A DNA stretch of 64,000 bases from Microcoleus sp. FACHB-68 (GCF_014695715.1 NZ_JACJOT010000002.1:62001-126000); one strand, 5' to 3'; positions 8,618-19,734 are shown, counted from the first letter of the stretch. Translations and numbers: made by a program. The notes: generated by a model not told the origin, from the sequence alone.

Positions 8618-9310
8618 TTAAAGCTGAGACAAATTGTTCATCTTTCTCGGATACCGAGACTTGCAAGGATTTCCCCAGCAAACCTGTCCCGCCGGCAGAT
8701 GATTAAGCACACTGCTGCGAACCCCAATCACCGAATTTGCTCCAATTTGAACGCCGGCACCAATAAAACAATCTGCTGCCACCCAAACGCCATTTCCAAT
8801 TGTGATCGGTGCTGTGATTAAACCAAAAGCCGGATCTTGAATATTATGGCTGCCGGTGCATAAATAACATTCTTGGGAAATGACACAATGGGAACCCAGT
8901 TTGATCTGATCAAGACTGTAGAAAACCACATCATCTCCTATCCAACTAAAATCACCAATTTCCAGCTTCCAAGGATAGGTAAATCGGGCAGTTGGACGAA
9001 TTAAAACACCAACACCGATGCGAGCACCAAACAAGCGTAACAACTGCCGGCGAACCCCATGTAAAAAGTGAGGAGTAAGGGGAAATACGACGGCTTGCAC
9101 AAACCACCACAGCAAAATAAACCAACCGGGACGTCCTCGATCAAACCAAGATTGGTCGTATTTACGCAAATCTACCCACGGTTGTGCGTCCAACACCGGC
9201 ATGAATTCTTCCCCATGATTGGATAAACCGGCATCCGGTGTTATATCCAAGTTTTCTAACGCTGCCGGTGGATTATTTTCAGTCTCCGGATCGGGAGTCG
9301 CAGAATTCAT
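8618..9310 (-). CDS. WcaF-type left-handed beta-helix acetyltransferase
   Basis: Residues ~85-215 hold hexapeptide-repeat turns ([IV]-G-x-x-x-x) of a left-handed beta-helix O-acetyltransferase, with an active-site-like His in CTGSHNIQDP. The layout matches colanic-acid WcaF enzymes, which acetylate polysaccharide sugars using acetyl-CoA. The first ~45 residues are a polar Pro/Asn-rich extension. Together with the two glycosyltransferases upstream on the same strand it probably decorates a surface polysaccharide. It resembles the hormogonium-polysaccharide acetyltransferase HpsU from memory; I did not verify that. Confidence 0.8.
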   Translation of the reverse strand: MNSATPDPETENNPPAALENLDITPDAGLSNHGEEFMPVLDAQPWVDLRKYDQSWFDRGRPGWFILLWWFVQAVVFPLTPHFLHGVRRQLLRLFGARIGVGVLIRPTARFTYPWKLEIGDFSWIGDDVVFYSLDQIKLGSHCVISQECYLCTGSHNIQDPAFGLITAPITIGNGVWVAADCFIGAGVQIGANSVIGVRSSVLNHLPAGQVCWGNPCKSRYPRKMNNLSQL

Positions 9311-9418
9311 AAAAACCTAATAAAAAACTAATAAATGCCTCTATAAAGCAATCGCAAAGATTAGTAATAACAAATTATAATTTACATATTGGAATTTTTT
9401 ATGCTTATTTCATACTTT

Positions 9419-10357
9419 CTAAGAATCCGGGTTTTGCAGGGATTTCTGTTTAGCAGCCGATGGTAATGCAACATTTAAATGACCTCCAAATTTGCGTAAC
9501 TCATAAAGTTTTATCCCGATTTGATACTCATACTGACTGATCAGCCGTGCATAAATGTAGCCGGCTCGACCATCCAAAAAACCCAATTGAATAATATAAA
9601 ATACAATAAACCGCAGGATCGGTTTAAAAGGAAGTCGCACCCACGTTCTTTTGAGAAATCGCTTGCGTTGCACAGCATCTCCAAAAAAATTTGCCCCAAT
9701 CGTGCCAGAGTCGTCTTGACCGGCTATCAAATTAAAATAAACTCTAGCCTCCCAGTTTGAGTAACGATTGTGTCGTTCTATCCATTGATAAATGTCTCGA
9801 AAATCCTCATGGATCATATCATTTTGCAAATACCCAACTTGGCCTTTTAAAATAACGTGTTCGTGAACTTCATTATCGCCGGTGTTGGGAACTTCTTCTG
9901 TGCCTAAATTTTCATAACGTCCTTTTTCATGCTTAAACAAACGCAGGTTCCAATCTGGATATTTACCGCCGTGGCGAATCCAGGTTCCCAAAAAAAACAC
10001 GCGCCGGTTTAAATAATAACCATTATAATTCTGGTTGAGAATTGCCTGAGAAATTTCATCCCACAGTTCCTCCGTAATGCGCTCATCACAATCAACGATG
10101 AGTACCCAATCATTTTGAAATTGCAAATTCTCCAGTGACCAGTTTTTCTTCTTAGGCCACCGATTATTAAAATAGAATTGGACAACTTTTGCCCCGTAAT
10201 CCTCGGCAATTTCGCAGGTGCGATCCGTGCTTTGAGAATCTACCAGAAACACTTCATCCGCCCTAGCAACGCTGGACAGACAAGCCGGCAGATTTATCTC
10301 TTCGTTTTTGGCGGGAATGAGAACCGATACCGGAATTTTAGCAGGTTGGATGGTCAT
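9419..10357 (-). CDS. Family 2 glycosyltransferase (WaaE/KdtX-like)
   Basis: GT-A fold enzyme: the nucleotide-binding start VSVLIPAKNEE, the VDSQSTDRT motif (~39-47) and the metal-binding DCDE near residue 90. The sequence HGGKYPDWNLRLFKHEKG is typical of the WaaE/KdtX branch. The C-terminal third has one hydrophobic segment (~ILRFIVFYIIQLGFLDG) that would sit at the membrane. It likely transfers a sugar during assembly of an extracellular or membrane polysaccharide; donor and acceptor are unknown. Transcribed with the acetyltransferase ~108 bp downstream. Confidence 0.85.
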   Translation of the reverse strand: MTIQPAKIPVSVLIPAKNEEINLPACLSSVARADEVFLVDSQSTDRTCEIAEDYGAKVVQFYFNNRWPKKKNWSLENLQFQNDWVLIVDCDERITEELWDEISQAILNQNYNGYYLNRRVFFLGTWIRHGGKYPDWNLRLFKHEKGRYENLGTEEVPNTGDNEVHEHVILKGQVGYLQNDMIHEDFRDIYQWIERHNRYSNWEARVYFNLIAGQDDSGTIGANFFGDAVQRKRFLKRTWVRLPFKPILRFIVFYIIQLGFLDGRAGYIYARLISQYEYQIGIKLYELRKFGGHLNVALPSAAKQKSLQNPDS

Positions 10358-10502
10358 GATAGACAGTTATAACGAGTTATGAGTTATCAGGTATAGATTA
10401 GGAGTTATTTCTTTAATTGAAACCTCTGTGCGGGCAGGTTAACTAAGATATTGATATCAAGTGCGGGTTCTGTAACCCTGTTCTACAAACTCAAAACTCA
10501 AG

Positions 10503-11441
10503 TTAGGGCTGCTCAGTCTCTTTGGGAGCGAACAGCAAGCCTTGAATGGCGGCACTTAAATAACCAATCTGACCGTAGGTATACACTATATTGTCAAAGC
10601 GTTGGGCTGGATCGTTAAAGTATTTCAACGATTTGTACAGCCCTCGCACAAATCGCTCCCCCCCACGCCCTAGCTGGCGCACACCGGCAGAACCGGCTAA
10701 CCGTTCCCGATAGCACTCGCTAATTCCCTGCCACCAGCCTCGCTGCAAAAACCAAGAACGGTTGATGCGATCAGGTGCGACATTGTGAGCGACTAAAGCA
10801 TCAGGGAGATAGGCCACTTGCCAACCCTGCTGTAGGGCGAGTTCTGTCATGTGCAGTTCTTCATTTGATAATAACTTTTTGCCAACGCGACCAAGATTAA
10901 GATCGAAGCCGCCAATTTGCGCCAGAAAAGACCGGCGAATTGAGTAGTTTAACCCTCTTGGGGTCATGCCTGGATTGTTGATATAAATAACATCATCTCC
11001 TAAATCGTAAGCGCCTAAGTTGCCCGCAAGTCCTGGGGAAAGCCAATTGGGGGCAGTCACAGCAGCCGGCCAAAGTAAGGTGACTTTCCCACCGGCAACG
11101 GCTAGTTTTTCATTGCTTTGATAGGCGCAATAAAGCACGCTTAACCAGTTAGGGCCGGCAATGGCATCATCATCGAGATAAGCTAAAATCTCGCCGGCAG
11201 CAACGCTTGCGCCAGTATTCCGTGCCACAGAAAGGCCAAGTACAGGTTCATAAACGTATTTCAAAATCGGATGGGAACGTCGTTCTGCGACAACTTCCTG
11301 GGTACGATCATTCGACGCATTATCCACAACCACTACTTCAAAATCTGGGAAATCCTGCATCAGTAAACTATCAATAGCAGCGCCTAAATAGGTGTCTCGA
11401 TTGTGGGTGCAGATAATCGCAGAAACCAGGGGTACAGGCAT
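10503..11441 (-). CDS. Family 2 glycosyltransferase
   Basis: A 312-residue GT-A enzyme beginning MPVPLVSAIICTHNR, with VVDNASNDRT and the DXD-type YLDDDA motif. Later residues NYSIRR and SNEELHMTEL match the acceptor-side part of this GT2 group, and a soft hydrophobic end may contact the membrane. A reading frame extends 41 codons upstream, but that stretch is low complexity with no family match, so the ATG at 11441 is preferred. It belongs to the same minus-strand polysaccharide block as the two genes at 8618-10357. Substrate unknown. Confidence 0.83.
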   Translation of the reverse strand: MPVPLVSAIICTHNRDTYLGAAIDSLLMQDFPDFEVVVVDNASNDRTQEVVAERRSHPILKYVYEPVLGLSVARNTGASVAAGEILAYLDDDAIAGPNWLSVLYCAYQSNEKLAVAGGKVTLLWPAAVTAPNWLSPGLAGNLGAYDLGDDVIYINNPGMTPRGLNYSIRRSFLAQIGGFDLNLGRVGKKLLSNEELHMTELALQQGWQVAYLPDALVAHNVAPDRINRSWFLQRGWWQGISECYRERLAGSAGVRQLGRGGERFVRGLYKSLKYFNDPAQRFDNIVYTYGQIGYLSAAIQGLLFAPKETEQP

Positions 11442-11627
11442 AAAGTTAGAAAAGTAATTGTTAGTTAGCAGCCGGTTGTGAGTCGTTGCCGGATGTCCGC
11501 AGTGGGTTGTTGCTAATGGGCATTGGGAAAAAGATAATTGTCCGCCTTGATAAACCCTTAACAAGTGACACCCTATAATGACGACTGACCAATAAGCCTT
11601 AGAAAATCAATCCCTAGTTTATCCTTG

Positions 11628-12191
11628 ATGAACACTGAAGCTACATTGCCGGGGCGAGTCACCCTGGTTACCGGCCCGGCCCGATCTGGCAAAAGTGAGT
11701 GGGCGGAAACTCTGGCGGCGCACACCGGCACATCCGTAATTTATGTGGCCACAGCGCAGCGTGATCCCGCTGATGTGGAGTGGCAGACTCGCATCGAACA
11801 ACATCGGCATCGCCGCCCTGCCGCCTGGAGGACTCTAGAAGTGCCGGTGGAGTTGCCGGCCACAATTCGCTCATTCTCCCAAACCGACACTTGCCTACTG
11901 GTTGATTCCCTAGGAACTTGGGTGGCAAACCTTTTAGATCAAGACGATGCTGACTGGGAGAAGACTTTGCAAGATTTGCTGACCAGTTTAGATGACGTTG
12001 CCGGCGAAGTGATTTTTGTGGCTGAGGAAACGGGTTGGGGCGTGGTGCCGGCATACCCTCTCGGTCGCACCTTTCGCGACAGACTTGGCCAGTTAGTTCG
12101 TCGGTTGGGTGCAATTGCCAATCCTGTTTATCTGGTTACAGGCGGCCATGTCTTAAACCTCAGCGTCCTCGGTTCTCCGCTGCCGGTGTAG
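11628..12191 (+). CDS. cobU: Adenosylcobinamide kinase / guanylyltransferase CobU
   Basis: A 187-residue bifunctional enzyme of late cobalamin synthesis: it phosphorylates adenosylcobinamide and then transfers GMP to give adenosylcobinamide-GDP. Visible motifs are the P-loop GPARSGKS (16-23), the RIEQHRHRRPAAW segment that carries the guanylylated His, LLVDSLGTWVAN, and EETGWGVVP. Length and motif order fit the CobU/CobP family exactly. The ATG at 11628 follows a TTG in frame at 11625; ATG is chosen. It stands alone here, with no other cob genes in the window, and is divergent from the glycosyltransferase upstream. Confidence 0.93.
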   Translation: MNTEATLPGRVTLVTGPARSGKSEWAETLAAHTGTSVIYVATAQRDPADVEWQTRIEQHRHRRPAAWRTLEVPVELPATIRSFSQTDTCLLVDSLGTWVANLLDQDDADWEKTLQDLLTSLDDVAGEVIFVAEETGWGVVPAYPLGRTFRDRLGQLVRRLGAIANPVYLVTGGHVLNLSVLGSPLPV

Positions 12192-12843
12192 CCCAACAGC
12201 CCGTCCTAGTCTTAAACCATGTTCCATTCTGTCTAAAGTCTGAGTCTGTGCCGACCATCGGGCATAAGCGCTAGGATAGAAATAAGCCGCTTTCAAAATT
12301 TGAACTGTGTCGCTTATCTGCATCCTTGTGCCTTAACTACTCTCTGTTAAACACAGGATATAAAATTGCAATTTTTTTAAGCCTTCGAGCTTTAGTTAAC
12401 ATTAGGAAAGTATATTCTTGGCTGTTTTTCCTCGAAATTAAGCATTTTTTGAATAAATTGAGCCATGCTAACAAGACTGAAAGCCACATCGGAAATGGGT
12501 TTTATTAGGAAAAATGAAACCGATCAACGTCATTTAACTATTTTTTACTAATATTGTATTTTTTATTTTTAGCTGTAATGAATAATGAACAAAATCAATT
12601 AAAAAGTTTAAACTTTTACTTTAATGAATTTAAATTAAAAATAAGTGATTTTATTGAAAGTAGCTAGTATATTTAATTTAGCTTGCACAAGCTAAATCTT
12701 TCAAATGGAGGATTCCAAAAATAATTAATCCACATTATAGGTAAATAAGCAGAACTCACTCACCCAAGCGCGGGGGATTTGCGAATTCACAAAACCGACA
12801 AGGTTTCACTCCTTTTTTCGTTAAACTCACTTAAACATTACCT
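12192..12843. other. AT-rich intergenic region, no gene seen
   Basis: 652 bp without a convincing gene. It is strongly AT-rich from ~12360 to 12680. A 60-codon frame at 12326-12508 has no recognisable features. The one structured element is the inverted repeat at 12677-12696. Confidence 0.6.
12677..12696. promoter_or_regulatory. Inverted repeat upstream of the 12844 gene
   Basis: TTTAGCTTG and CAAGCTAAA, 9-bp arms with a 2-base centre, ~150 bp upstream of the next start codon. It could be an operator; no regulator is identified. Confidence 0.35.
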
Positions 12844-13383
12844 ATGGCATCCGAACATCAAGTCAGACAATATCTTGCGTATTGGTTTCAGTTGGGCAAG
12901 AAAGTTGTGATTCGCAATGGTCAGGAAGTTTTGCTGCCCAAACCAGTCTTCAACGGTGAGCGCTATAGCTCTGAATTTGAAGAATGCTGGCAGAAAATTA
13001 CTGCTCCAGAATCAGGGGATTGCAATTTGGAAGGAACGGATCAAACCATTGCGGAGTTGCTAACATCGGCTTGGGAATTGGTGATGTGTTCTCGTTGCAC
13101 CATGCCCGTCCCTCTGCCGACTCAGGGAATGCCGCCAGAAGCCTGTCCCTGCTTTGATTTACCCAATTGGCCAAACAATGAAGTTCCGAAACCGCGAGAA
13201 GCTGTTAACACTCAAAAGCAGCTCAATTCTATTCGCGGTCGGTTAATTAGAGCCAATTCTCAGGCGAATGAAGACAAAAAGAATAGTGGCGATAACTCGC
13301 AACTTCCTAATATGGAAATCCCTTTAAATTTGCCCACCTGTCATTGCCCCCAGGAACCGCAAGAAAGCTCAATGCGCTCCTGA
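12844..13383 (+). CDS. Hypothetical cyanobacterial protein next to chlN
   Basis: A 179-residue protein I cannot assign. The first ~60 residues are mixed alpha/beta and begin EHQVRQYLAYWFQLGKKVV, a pattern seen in conserved cyanobacterial hypothetical proteins. The middle has MCSRCTMP and ACPCFDLPNWP, and the end has CHCP, so several Cys pairs could bind metal. The C-terminal part is polar and probably disordered. It converges on chlN, with the chlN terminator in between. A link to chlorophyll synthesis is suggested only by position. Confidence 0.65.
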   Translation: MASEHQVRQYLAYWFQLGKKVVIRNGQEVLLPKPVFNGERYSSEFEECWQKITAPESGDCNLEGTDQTIAELLTSAWELVMCSRCTMPVPLPTQGMPPEACPCFDLPNWPNNEVPKPREAVNTQKQLNSIRGRLIRANSQANEDKKNSGDNSQLPNMEIPLNLPTCHCPQEPQESSMRS

Positions 13384-13402
13384 ATTCTGATTGATCTAAC
13401 TC

Positions 13403-13439
13403 AAAAAATATAAAAAAGGGGCACGGTTCTCGTACCCCT
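13403..13439 (-). terminator. Intrinsic terminator of chlN
   Basis: On the minus strand a 9-bp stem (AGGGGTACG, one mismatch with its partner) with a 5-base loop is followed by a T-rich run, 28 bp after the chlN stop codon. It ends the chlL-chlN transcription unit. Confidence 0.8.
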
Positions 13440-13466
13440 ATCAAGCAATGAGAGCGAATTCAAACT

Positions 13467-14885
<1,419 letters not shown>

Positions 14886-14921
14886 TTATAGGATTGCTGA
14901 AATTGAAGGTTGAACAAGTCC

Positions 14922-16343
14922 TCACAAACCTGACAGCAAATCTTTCATTTCTGGATCATCGTCCGAATCCCATTCGTCCCGTGCCAGCGCATCCAGATCG
15001 GCTTCATCCAAGTCAGAGGAATCTTCACCTAAATCCCCAAAATTCATATCACCCAAGTCATCCTCTGAACCCTCATCGCCCAGAGATGACATATCATCAC
15101 CGAGATCGCCTAGATCCATGTCCCCAAACGCATCGGTAGAATCGTCATCGAGAGCGCCCAAGCCCATATCATCGAGATCGTCGGAAACGCCGGCTCCAAA
15201 CGCATCGCTGGACTCGTCATCAAGATCGCCCAAGCCCATATCATCGAGATCGTCGGAAACGCCGGCTCCAAACGCATCGCTGGACTCGTCATCAAGATCG
15301 CCCAAGCCTATATCATCAAGATCGTCAGAAACGCCGGCTCCAAACGCATCGCTGGACGCTTCTGGCAACCCTCCCAAGCCCATATCATTGAGATCGTCGG
15401 AAACGACGACTTCAAAATCATCGGTGGACTCGTCATCGAGATCGCCCAAGCCCATATCGCTGAGATCGTCGGATGTATCGTCATCAAAGCCCGTGACAGC
15501 CCCTACGCCGAAGTCATCAGTAGATTCTTCAGCAAGCTCATCAAGGCCGATGCCACCTAGCTCATCATCGGATGTATCGTCATCAAAGCCCGTGACAGCG
15601 ACTGCGCCGAAGTCATCAGTAGATTCTTCATCAAGCTCATCAAGGCCGATGCCACCTAGCTCATCATCGGATATATCTTCACCGAAGTCAGCAACAGCCA
15701 CCGCCCCGAAGTTATCAGAAGATTCTTCATCAAGCGCATCAAGCCCCATATCCACCAAATCGTCATCGTCGGAAGACTCTTCATCAAAGTCAGGGGTAGA
15801 CTCTGCTAAGCCAGTAAGACCCATCCCTCCCAACTCATCATCGGGTAAGTCTTCTTCAAACTCATCGGTGGTGTCTTGCATCATTGCCACTGCGGCGGCG
15901 GCTACACCGAGCACGCCAACACCGGCAGCCGCTGCGAGTGGTAAGCCCAAGTTTTCACCCGTTAACTCATCTAAGGTTTCGGTAGCTGGGCTTGTGGATG
16001 CCGGTGTCGAGACGGGTATGGGTGCCGGTTGCTCTTCATAAACTGCCGGTTCGCCGGTTGGGTTATTACCGAGTGCGATGTCTGGATCGAAATTCAACCC
16101 CAACACTTCTATCAGGGTTTCTGCATCTGGATTTAGCTTAGAAAACGGCAACATTAACTGCGCTAGCTTGGGTTCTAGCGCATTCATCGCGCCCAGGATG
16201 AAGTAAGAAGTGGGGCGTCTGCCACCATCGGGGGTTTTAACGGCTGCCACTTTGATATGCAGGCTCAGCCAGTCATGATTGGCTTGGTAATATTGCAACC
16301 ACTTTTGTTTTAAAGCACTTGAGAAGTCATCGAAAAAAGCCAT
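14922..16343 (-). CDS. DUF5331-like protein with long acidic repeats, between chlL and chlN
   Basis: Residues 1-95 form a conserved helical domain starting MAFFDDFSSALKQKWL, found in cyanobacteria as an unknown-function domain and here sandwiched between chlL and chlN. A hydrophobic Ala/Gly/Val segment lies at ~132-155 and may span the membrane. The remaining ~310 residues are extremely acidic repeats of the type DDLDDMGLGDLDDESSDAF, with three almost exact 24-residue copies. The tail is probably disordered and negatively charged. The function is unknown; co-transcription with chl genes suggests a role in dark chlorophyll synthesis or its protection, which is inference. Confidence 0.75.
   Translation of the reverse strand: MAFFDDFSSALKQKWLQYYQANHDWLSLHIKVAAVKTPDGGRRPTSYFILGAMNALEPKLAQLMLPFSKLNPDAETLIEVLGLNFDPDIALGNNPTGEPAVYEEQPAPIPVSTPASTSPATETLDELTGENLGLPLAAAAGVGVLGVAAAAVAMMQDTTDEFEEDLPDDELGGMGLTGLAESTPDFDEESSDDDDLVDMGLDALDEESSDNFGAVAVADFGEDISDDELGGIGLDELDEESTDDFGAVAVTGFDDDTSDDELGGIGLDELAEESTDDFGVGAVTGFDDDTSDDLSDMGLGDLDDESTDDFEVVVSDDLNDMGLGGLPEASSDAFGAGVSDDLDDIGLGDLDDESSDAFGAGVSDDLDDMGLGDLDDESSDAFGAGVSDDLDDMGLGALDDDSTDAFGDMDLGDLGDDMSSLGDEGSEDDLGDMNFGDLGEDSSDLDEADLDALARDEWDSDDDPEMKDLLSGL
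15163..15378. repeat. 72-bp tandem repeats in the acidic protein gene
   Basis: Three near-identical 72-bp units start at 15163, 15235 and 15307, each coding for a 24-residue acidic unit. More degenerate copies continue to ~15880. The near-identity points to recent slippage or unequal recombination. Confidence 0.85.
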
Positions 16344-16372
16344 AGTTGCTATCCCCCGTCTTGCTGCAACAA

Positions 16373-16423
16373 AGTATGATTTTTTTTTGTTTCAAGAACC
16401 GCAGTCTTGTACTGAATCATACT
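16373..16423. repeat. Inverted repeat in the chlL leader-side gap
   Basis: AGTATGATT and AATCATACT, 9-bp perfect arms separated by 33 bp, lie between the acidic-protein gene and chlL. It may form an mRNA hairpin that sets differential expression within the unit; it is not followed by a clear U-run directly after the stem. Confidence 0.45.
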
Positions 16424-16481
16424 AGCCAATCAGCAACCCTCGCTCCCTCTTATCCTGGTTGTTTGGGTGTGCTGCTGTGAG

Positions 16482-17345
16482 CTATACCATCATCAGGTCT
16501 AATTCTTCTTCGCTGGTAACTTTGGGCTGGGTGGGGTTGAGGTAGAAGTCAGACAGCAAGGTGAACAACTCCCGATCTGGGGCGTCGTTGGGCACTACGC
16601 CTTCTGGACGAGCCAGAATTTGGTCGGCGATGTTGAGGTAGTAGTCGCAGACGTAGTTGAGGGAGGGGTCTGTCTCTGCCATTTCAAACAAAGTTTTGCC
16701 TTTGACGCGAGAGACGCGAATATCTTCAATCAGCGGCAAAACTTCCAGCACCGGCATCGGTACGGCTTCGATATATTTTTCGATCAAATCGCGCTTAGAG
16801 GTGCGGTTACCAATTAAGCCGGCGAGGCGCAAGGGGTGTGTCCGGGCTTTTTCCCGCACGGATGCTGCAATTCGGTTGGCAGCAAACAGAGCATCAAATC
16901 CGTTGTCGGTGACGATCATGCAGTAGTCGGCATAGTTGAGGGGGGCCGCAAACCCACCGCAAACCACGTCTCCAAGAACGTCAAATAAAATCACGTCGTA
17001 TTCGTCGAAGGCGTTGAGTTCTTTGAGCAGTTTCACGGTTTCGCCCACGACGTAACCCCCACAACCGGCACCAGCAGGAGGCCCGCCAGCTTCTACGCAA
17101 TCAACGCCGCCATAGCCTTTATAAATGACGTCTTCTGGCCAAACGTCTTCGTAGTGAAAATCCTTTTCTTGCAGCGTGTCAATAATCGTGGGAATCAAGA
17201 AGCCGGTGAGGGTAAAAGTGCTGTCGTGTTTCGGATCGCAGCCGATTTGCAACACTTTTTTGCCGCGACGTGCCAGGGCAACCGAGATGTTACAGCTGGT
17301 TGTAGATTTACCGATTCCGCCTTTTCCGTAAACTGCTAGTTTCAC
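16482..17345 (-). CDS. chlL: Light-independent protochlorophyllide reductase ATP-binding protein ChlL
   Basis: ChlL is the NifH-like dimeric L-protein that hydrolyses ATP and passes electrons to the ChlN-ChlB protein. The P-loop GKGGIGKS is at residues 7-14. Cys95 (in AGAGCGGY) and Cys129 (in VVCGG) are the bridging [4Fe-4S] ligands. The 287-residue length is standard. It is the first gene of the minus-strand unit chlL - acidic repeat protein - chlN. The ATG is preceded by AAGGAGAGCAC on the minus strand, a good ribosome-binding site. Confidence 0.98.
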   Translation of the reverse strand: MKLAVYGKGGIGKSTTSCNISVALARRGKKVLQIGCDPKHDSTFTLTGFLIPTIIDTLQEKDFHYEDVWPEDVIYKGYGGVDCVEAGGPPAGAGCGGYVVGETVKLLKELNAFDEYDVILFDVLGDVVCGGFAAPLNYADYCMIVTDNGFDALFAANRIAASVREKARTHPLRLAGLIGNRTSKRDLIEKYIEAVPMPVLEVLPLIEDIRVSRVKGKTLFEMAETDPSLNYVCDYYLNIADQILARPEGVVPNDAPDRELFTLLSDFYLNPTQPKVTSEEELDLMMV

Positions 17346-18054
17346 CCTAGTGCTCTCCTTAAATAATTGCGTCTCAAATCTTTAATTTCTATGCAATGCC
17401 GCCCTTGGCCGGCACTTTTAAGCTGCTCTTTCAGTTCAGCTTTGCTTTCGCCTGTTCTTGTTGTTGAAAGCATTATTGTCCATATTCCCCTGAAAAGAAA
17501 GGGGTTAAATCGATAGATCAGGGCTTAAACGCTCTTTGTATCGTTCTTACTCGTCATAATACCGCTTAATCTTCTTTCTATTCTTTTTTAAGCTTTATTA
17601 AATATTTTGAACATAATTTATATATTAATTTTTATAAAAATACGAACAAAAAGCAAAAAAATAAGCGGCTACGCACAAACAACCCCTAGCCGGCAGGCTC
17701 GGATCAAGCGAGCCGATGCACTATTTTCAGCTCAAAGAGCCTGTGGGGATAACATTTTGGTTCAATAATCCCTATCGATCCCAGACCAATTGTCTAGGGA
17801 CATTCATTGCAACGATTCAAGTAAAACTGCCGGATTTAGAGGCTGAGCAATTTATTTGAGATTTTTGTTAAGAATATTTAAATGTTCAAGAAATCTATGA
17901 ACACCCTTCAAATGCGTAGGTCTAGCTAACAACTTTCTTGGCAAATTCTGAGCAATTGATTCTGAGCTGGCCCACCTGGAATCCTCAAAAATTGTTGGTT
18001 AGGCCGGTCACCTGATGATCAGCCCCTCCCAATTGAGCGAGCATCCTCTAGGTC
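17346..18054. other. Intergenic region upstream of chlL, no gene seen
   Basis: 709 bp with no convincing gene. The stretch ~17570-17660 is extremely AT-rich and may hold the chlL promoter. A small 6-bp hairpin (GGCTCG/CGAGCC) is at 17696-17714. The rest shows nothing recognisable. Confidence 0.6.
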
Positions 18055-19734
18055 TTATTCCGTTTTTTTGCCGATCTTTGGCCAAGTAAAGCGAATGGCT
18101 GTCCCTTGACCTTCTTGAGAGTCTACAGAAATGGTGCCGCCTTCACTTTCAACAATTTTCTTGACCAAAGACAACCCAATGCCGGTGTTTTCTGTCGTAT
18201 CGCGTGATTGTAGCGTTTGAAAAATGACAAACACTCGCTCGTGATATTGTGGCGCAATCCCCGGCCCATCATCGGCTACAGAAAACTCGTAGAAATCTTT
18301 TTTCTCTTGAAATGTGACCTTCACACAACCATCTGGACGATCATGGTGTTTGATGGCATTGCTGATCAAATTAGAAAAAACTTGCTCTAAAAGCAACCGC
18401 GAGGTTTTTAACGTTGGCATTCCAGGGCAAACTTCAACCGTAAACGTGGGTGGCGGAGCAACAGAATCGATCACATCTTTGAGGATTACCTCTACAGAGA
18501 CCGTTTCTAACTCCGTCTGCAAGCGCCCCACACGGGAGTATTCGAGGATACCATTAATTAAATTTTCCATGCGATGAACACGCCCTCGCAGCAGATTCAT
18601 TTGGTGTTGCGTGTCCTCGCCCAGCTTGTCGCCCAAATCTTCTTCCAGCCACAGTGAGAGGTTAGCAATTGCCCGCAGTGGCGCTTTCAAATCGTGGGAG
18701 ATCACATACGCAAACTGATCGAGTTCCTGGTTGCGTTTCTCCAAAGCCGCGTTCGTCTGCGTCAGCACAATCGTCAAGCGGGCGAGTTCCTCAGCGCGTG
18801 CTGAAAGTGTTTCCTCTGCTTGCTTAGCTTCAGTGATGTCAATCATCAGTCCTCGCACCTTCACGACAGCGCCTTCGCTATCGCGAACAATATATGCTCT
18901 GTTTCGCAACCACAGTACCTGACCATCTGCTGCCACACACCTATACTCAAACTGATGATCTCTACCTTCGAGGGTTTCCGTTTTCGCTAAAGCTTGCGCC
19001 CAACCCCGATCATCGGGATGGAAAAGCTGCAGCCAGAAATTTGGTTCGCTTGTCCATTTGTCAAGGGGATAGCCCAGAATTTGCTCAGCACTCTGGCTGA
19101 CGAATGTAAATTTCTCAGTGAAGGGATCGGCTTCCCAAAAGATTGTGTGACCTAAACCATTGACTAAATCGCGAAAACGCTGTTCTGCGGCTTCAGCTTG
19201 GGTGCGTGCTGCTTGCTCGCTTTTTAACAATAGATCTTTGAGCCGGTTTGCTGCTTCTAATTGGGCGGTTCGTTCCAGGACTCGTTGTTCTAACTCTGTA
19301 TTCAGACTATAAATTTCTTCGGCTTGTCTTTTGACTTCTGCTGTCTTCTTGAACAGGTCAACAAATACTGAAACTTTAGAGATTAAGATTTCTGGTTCAA
19401 TGGGTTTGAACAGGTAATCTACCGCCCCCAGAGAGTAACCTTGAAATACAAATGAATCGCTTTTGCTAAATGCTGTTAGAAAAATAATCGGGGTGAGCCG
19501 CGTCCGTTGTCTTTCTCTGATCAGCGTTGCTGTCTCAAATCCATCTATCCCTGGCATTTGGACATCAAGCAGGATAACCGCAAAATCTTGATGAAGCAAA
19601 CATCTTAAAGCTTCTTCGCCAGATTGAGCTTTAACTAAATTCTGATCGAGTCCTTCTAGGATGGCTTCTAAGGCCAGCAAGTTTTTGGGATGGTCATCAA
19701 CGAGGAGAATGTTAACTTTTTGTTCGGCTTGCAT
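18055..19734 (-). CDS. Receiver-PAS-histidine kinase
   Basis: Residues ~8-120 form a receiver with phospho-acceptor Asp57 (LLDVQMPGIDG). A coiled coil (~130-185) leads to a PAS/PAC sensor (~185-305), followed by another coiled coil, a HisKA domain with His347 in VISHDLKAPLR, and a HATPase (~440-555) with VADDGPGI and NTGIGLSLVKK. The SHDLKAPLR dimerisation motif is the phytochrome-type class. No membrane helix is visible, so it should be cytosolic. An N-terminal receiver ahead of the kinase suggests it takes phosphate or regulation from another kinase. The PAS ligand is unknown. Confidence 0.92.
   Translation of the reverse strand: MQAEQKVNILLVDDHPKNLLALEAILEGLDQNLVKAQSGEEALRCLLHQDFAVILLDVQMPGIDGFETATLIRERQRTRLTPIIFLTAFSKSDSFVFQGYSLGAVDYLFKPIEPEILISKVSVFVDLFKKTAEVKRQAEEIYSLNTELEQRVLERTAQLEAANRLKDLLLKSEQAARTQAEAAEQRFRDLVNGLGHTIFWEADPFTEKFTFVSQSAEQILGYPLDKWTSEPNFWLQLFHPDDRGWAQALAKTETLEGRDHQFEYRCVAADGQVLWLRNRAYIVRDSEGAVVKVRGLMIDITEAKQAEETLSARAEELARLTIVLTQTNAALEKRNQELDQFAYVISHDLKAPLRAIANLSLWLEEDLGDKLGEDTQHQMNLLRGRVHRMENLINGILEYSRVGRLQTELETVSVEVILKDVIDSVAPPPTFTVEVCPGMPTLKTSRLLLEQVFSNLISNAIKHHDRPDGCVKVTFQEKKDFYEFSVADDGPGIAPQYHERVFVIFQTLQSRDTTENTGIGLSLVKKIVESEGGTISVDSQEGQGTAIRFTWPKIGKKTE

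Noticed and set aside
12326-12508. 60-codon frame in the gap before the 12844 gene
   Set aside because: AT-rich, no ribosome-binding site, no recognisable features.
15118-16041. 307-codon plus-strand frame opposite the acidic repeat gene
   Set aside because: Its Ser/Pro-rich repeats are the antisense of Asp/Glu/Ser repeats; the minus-strand gene has the conserved domain and fits the chl unit.
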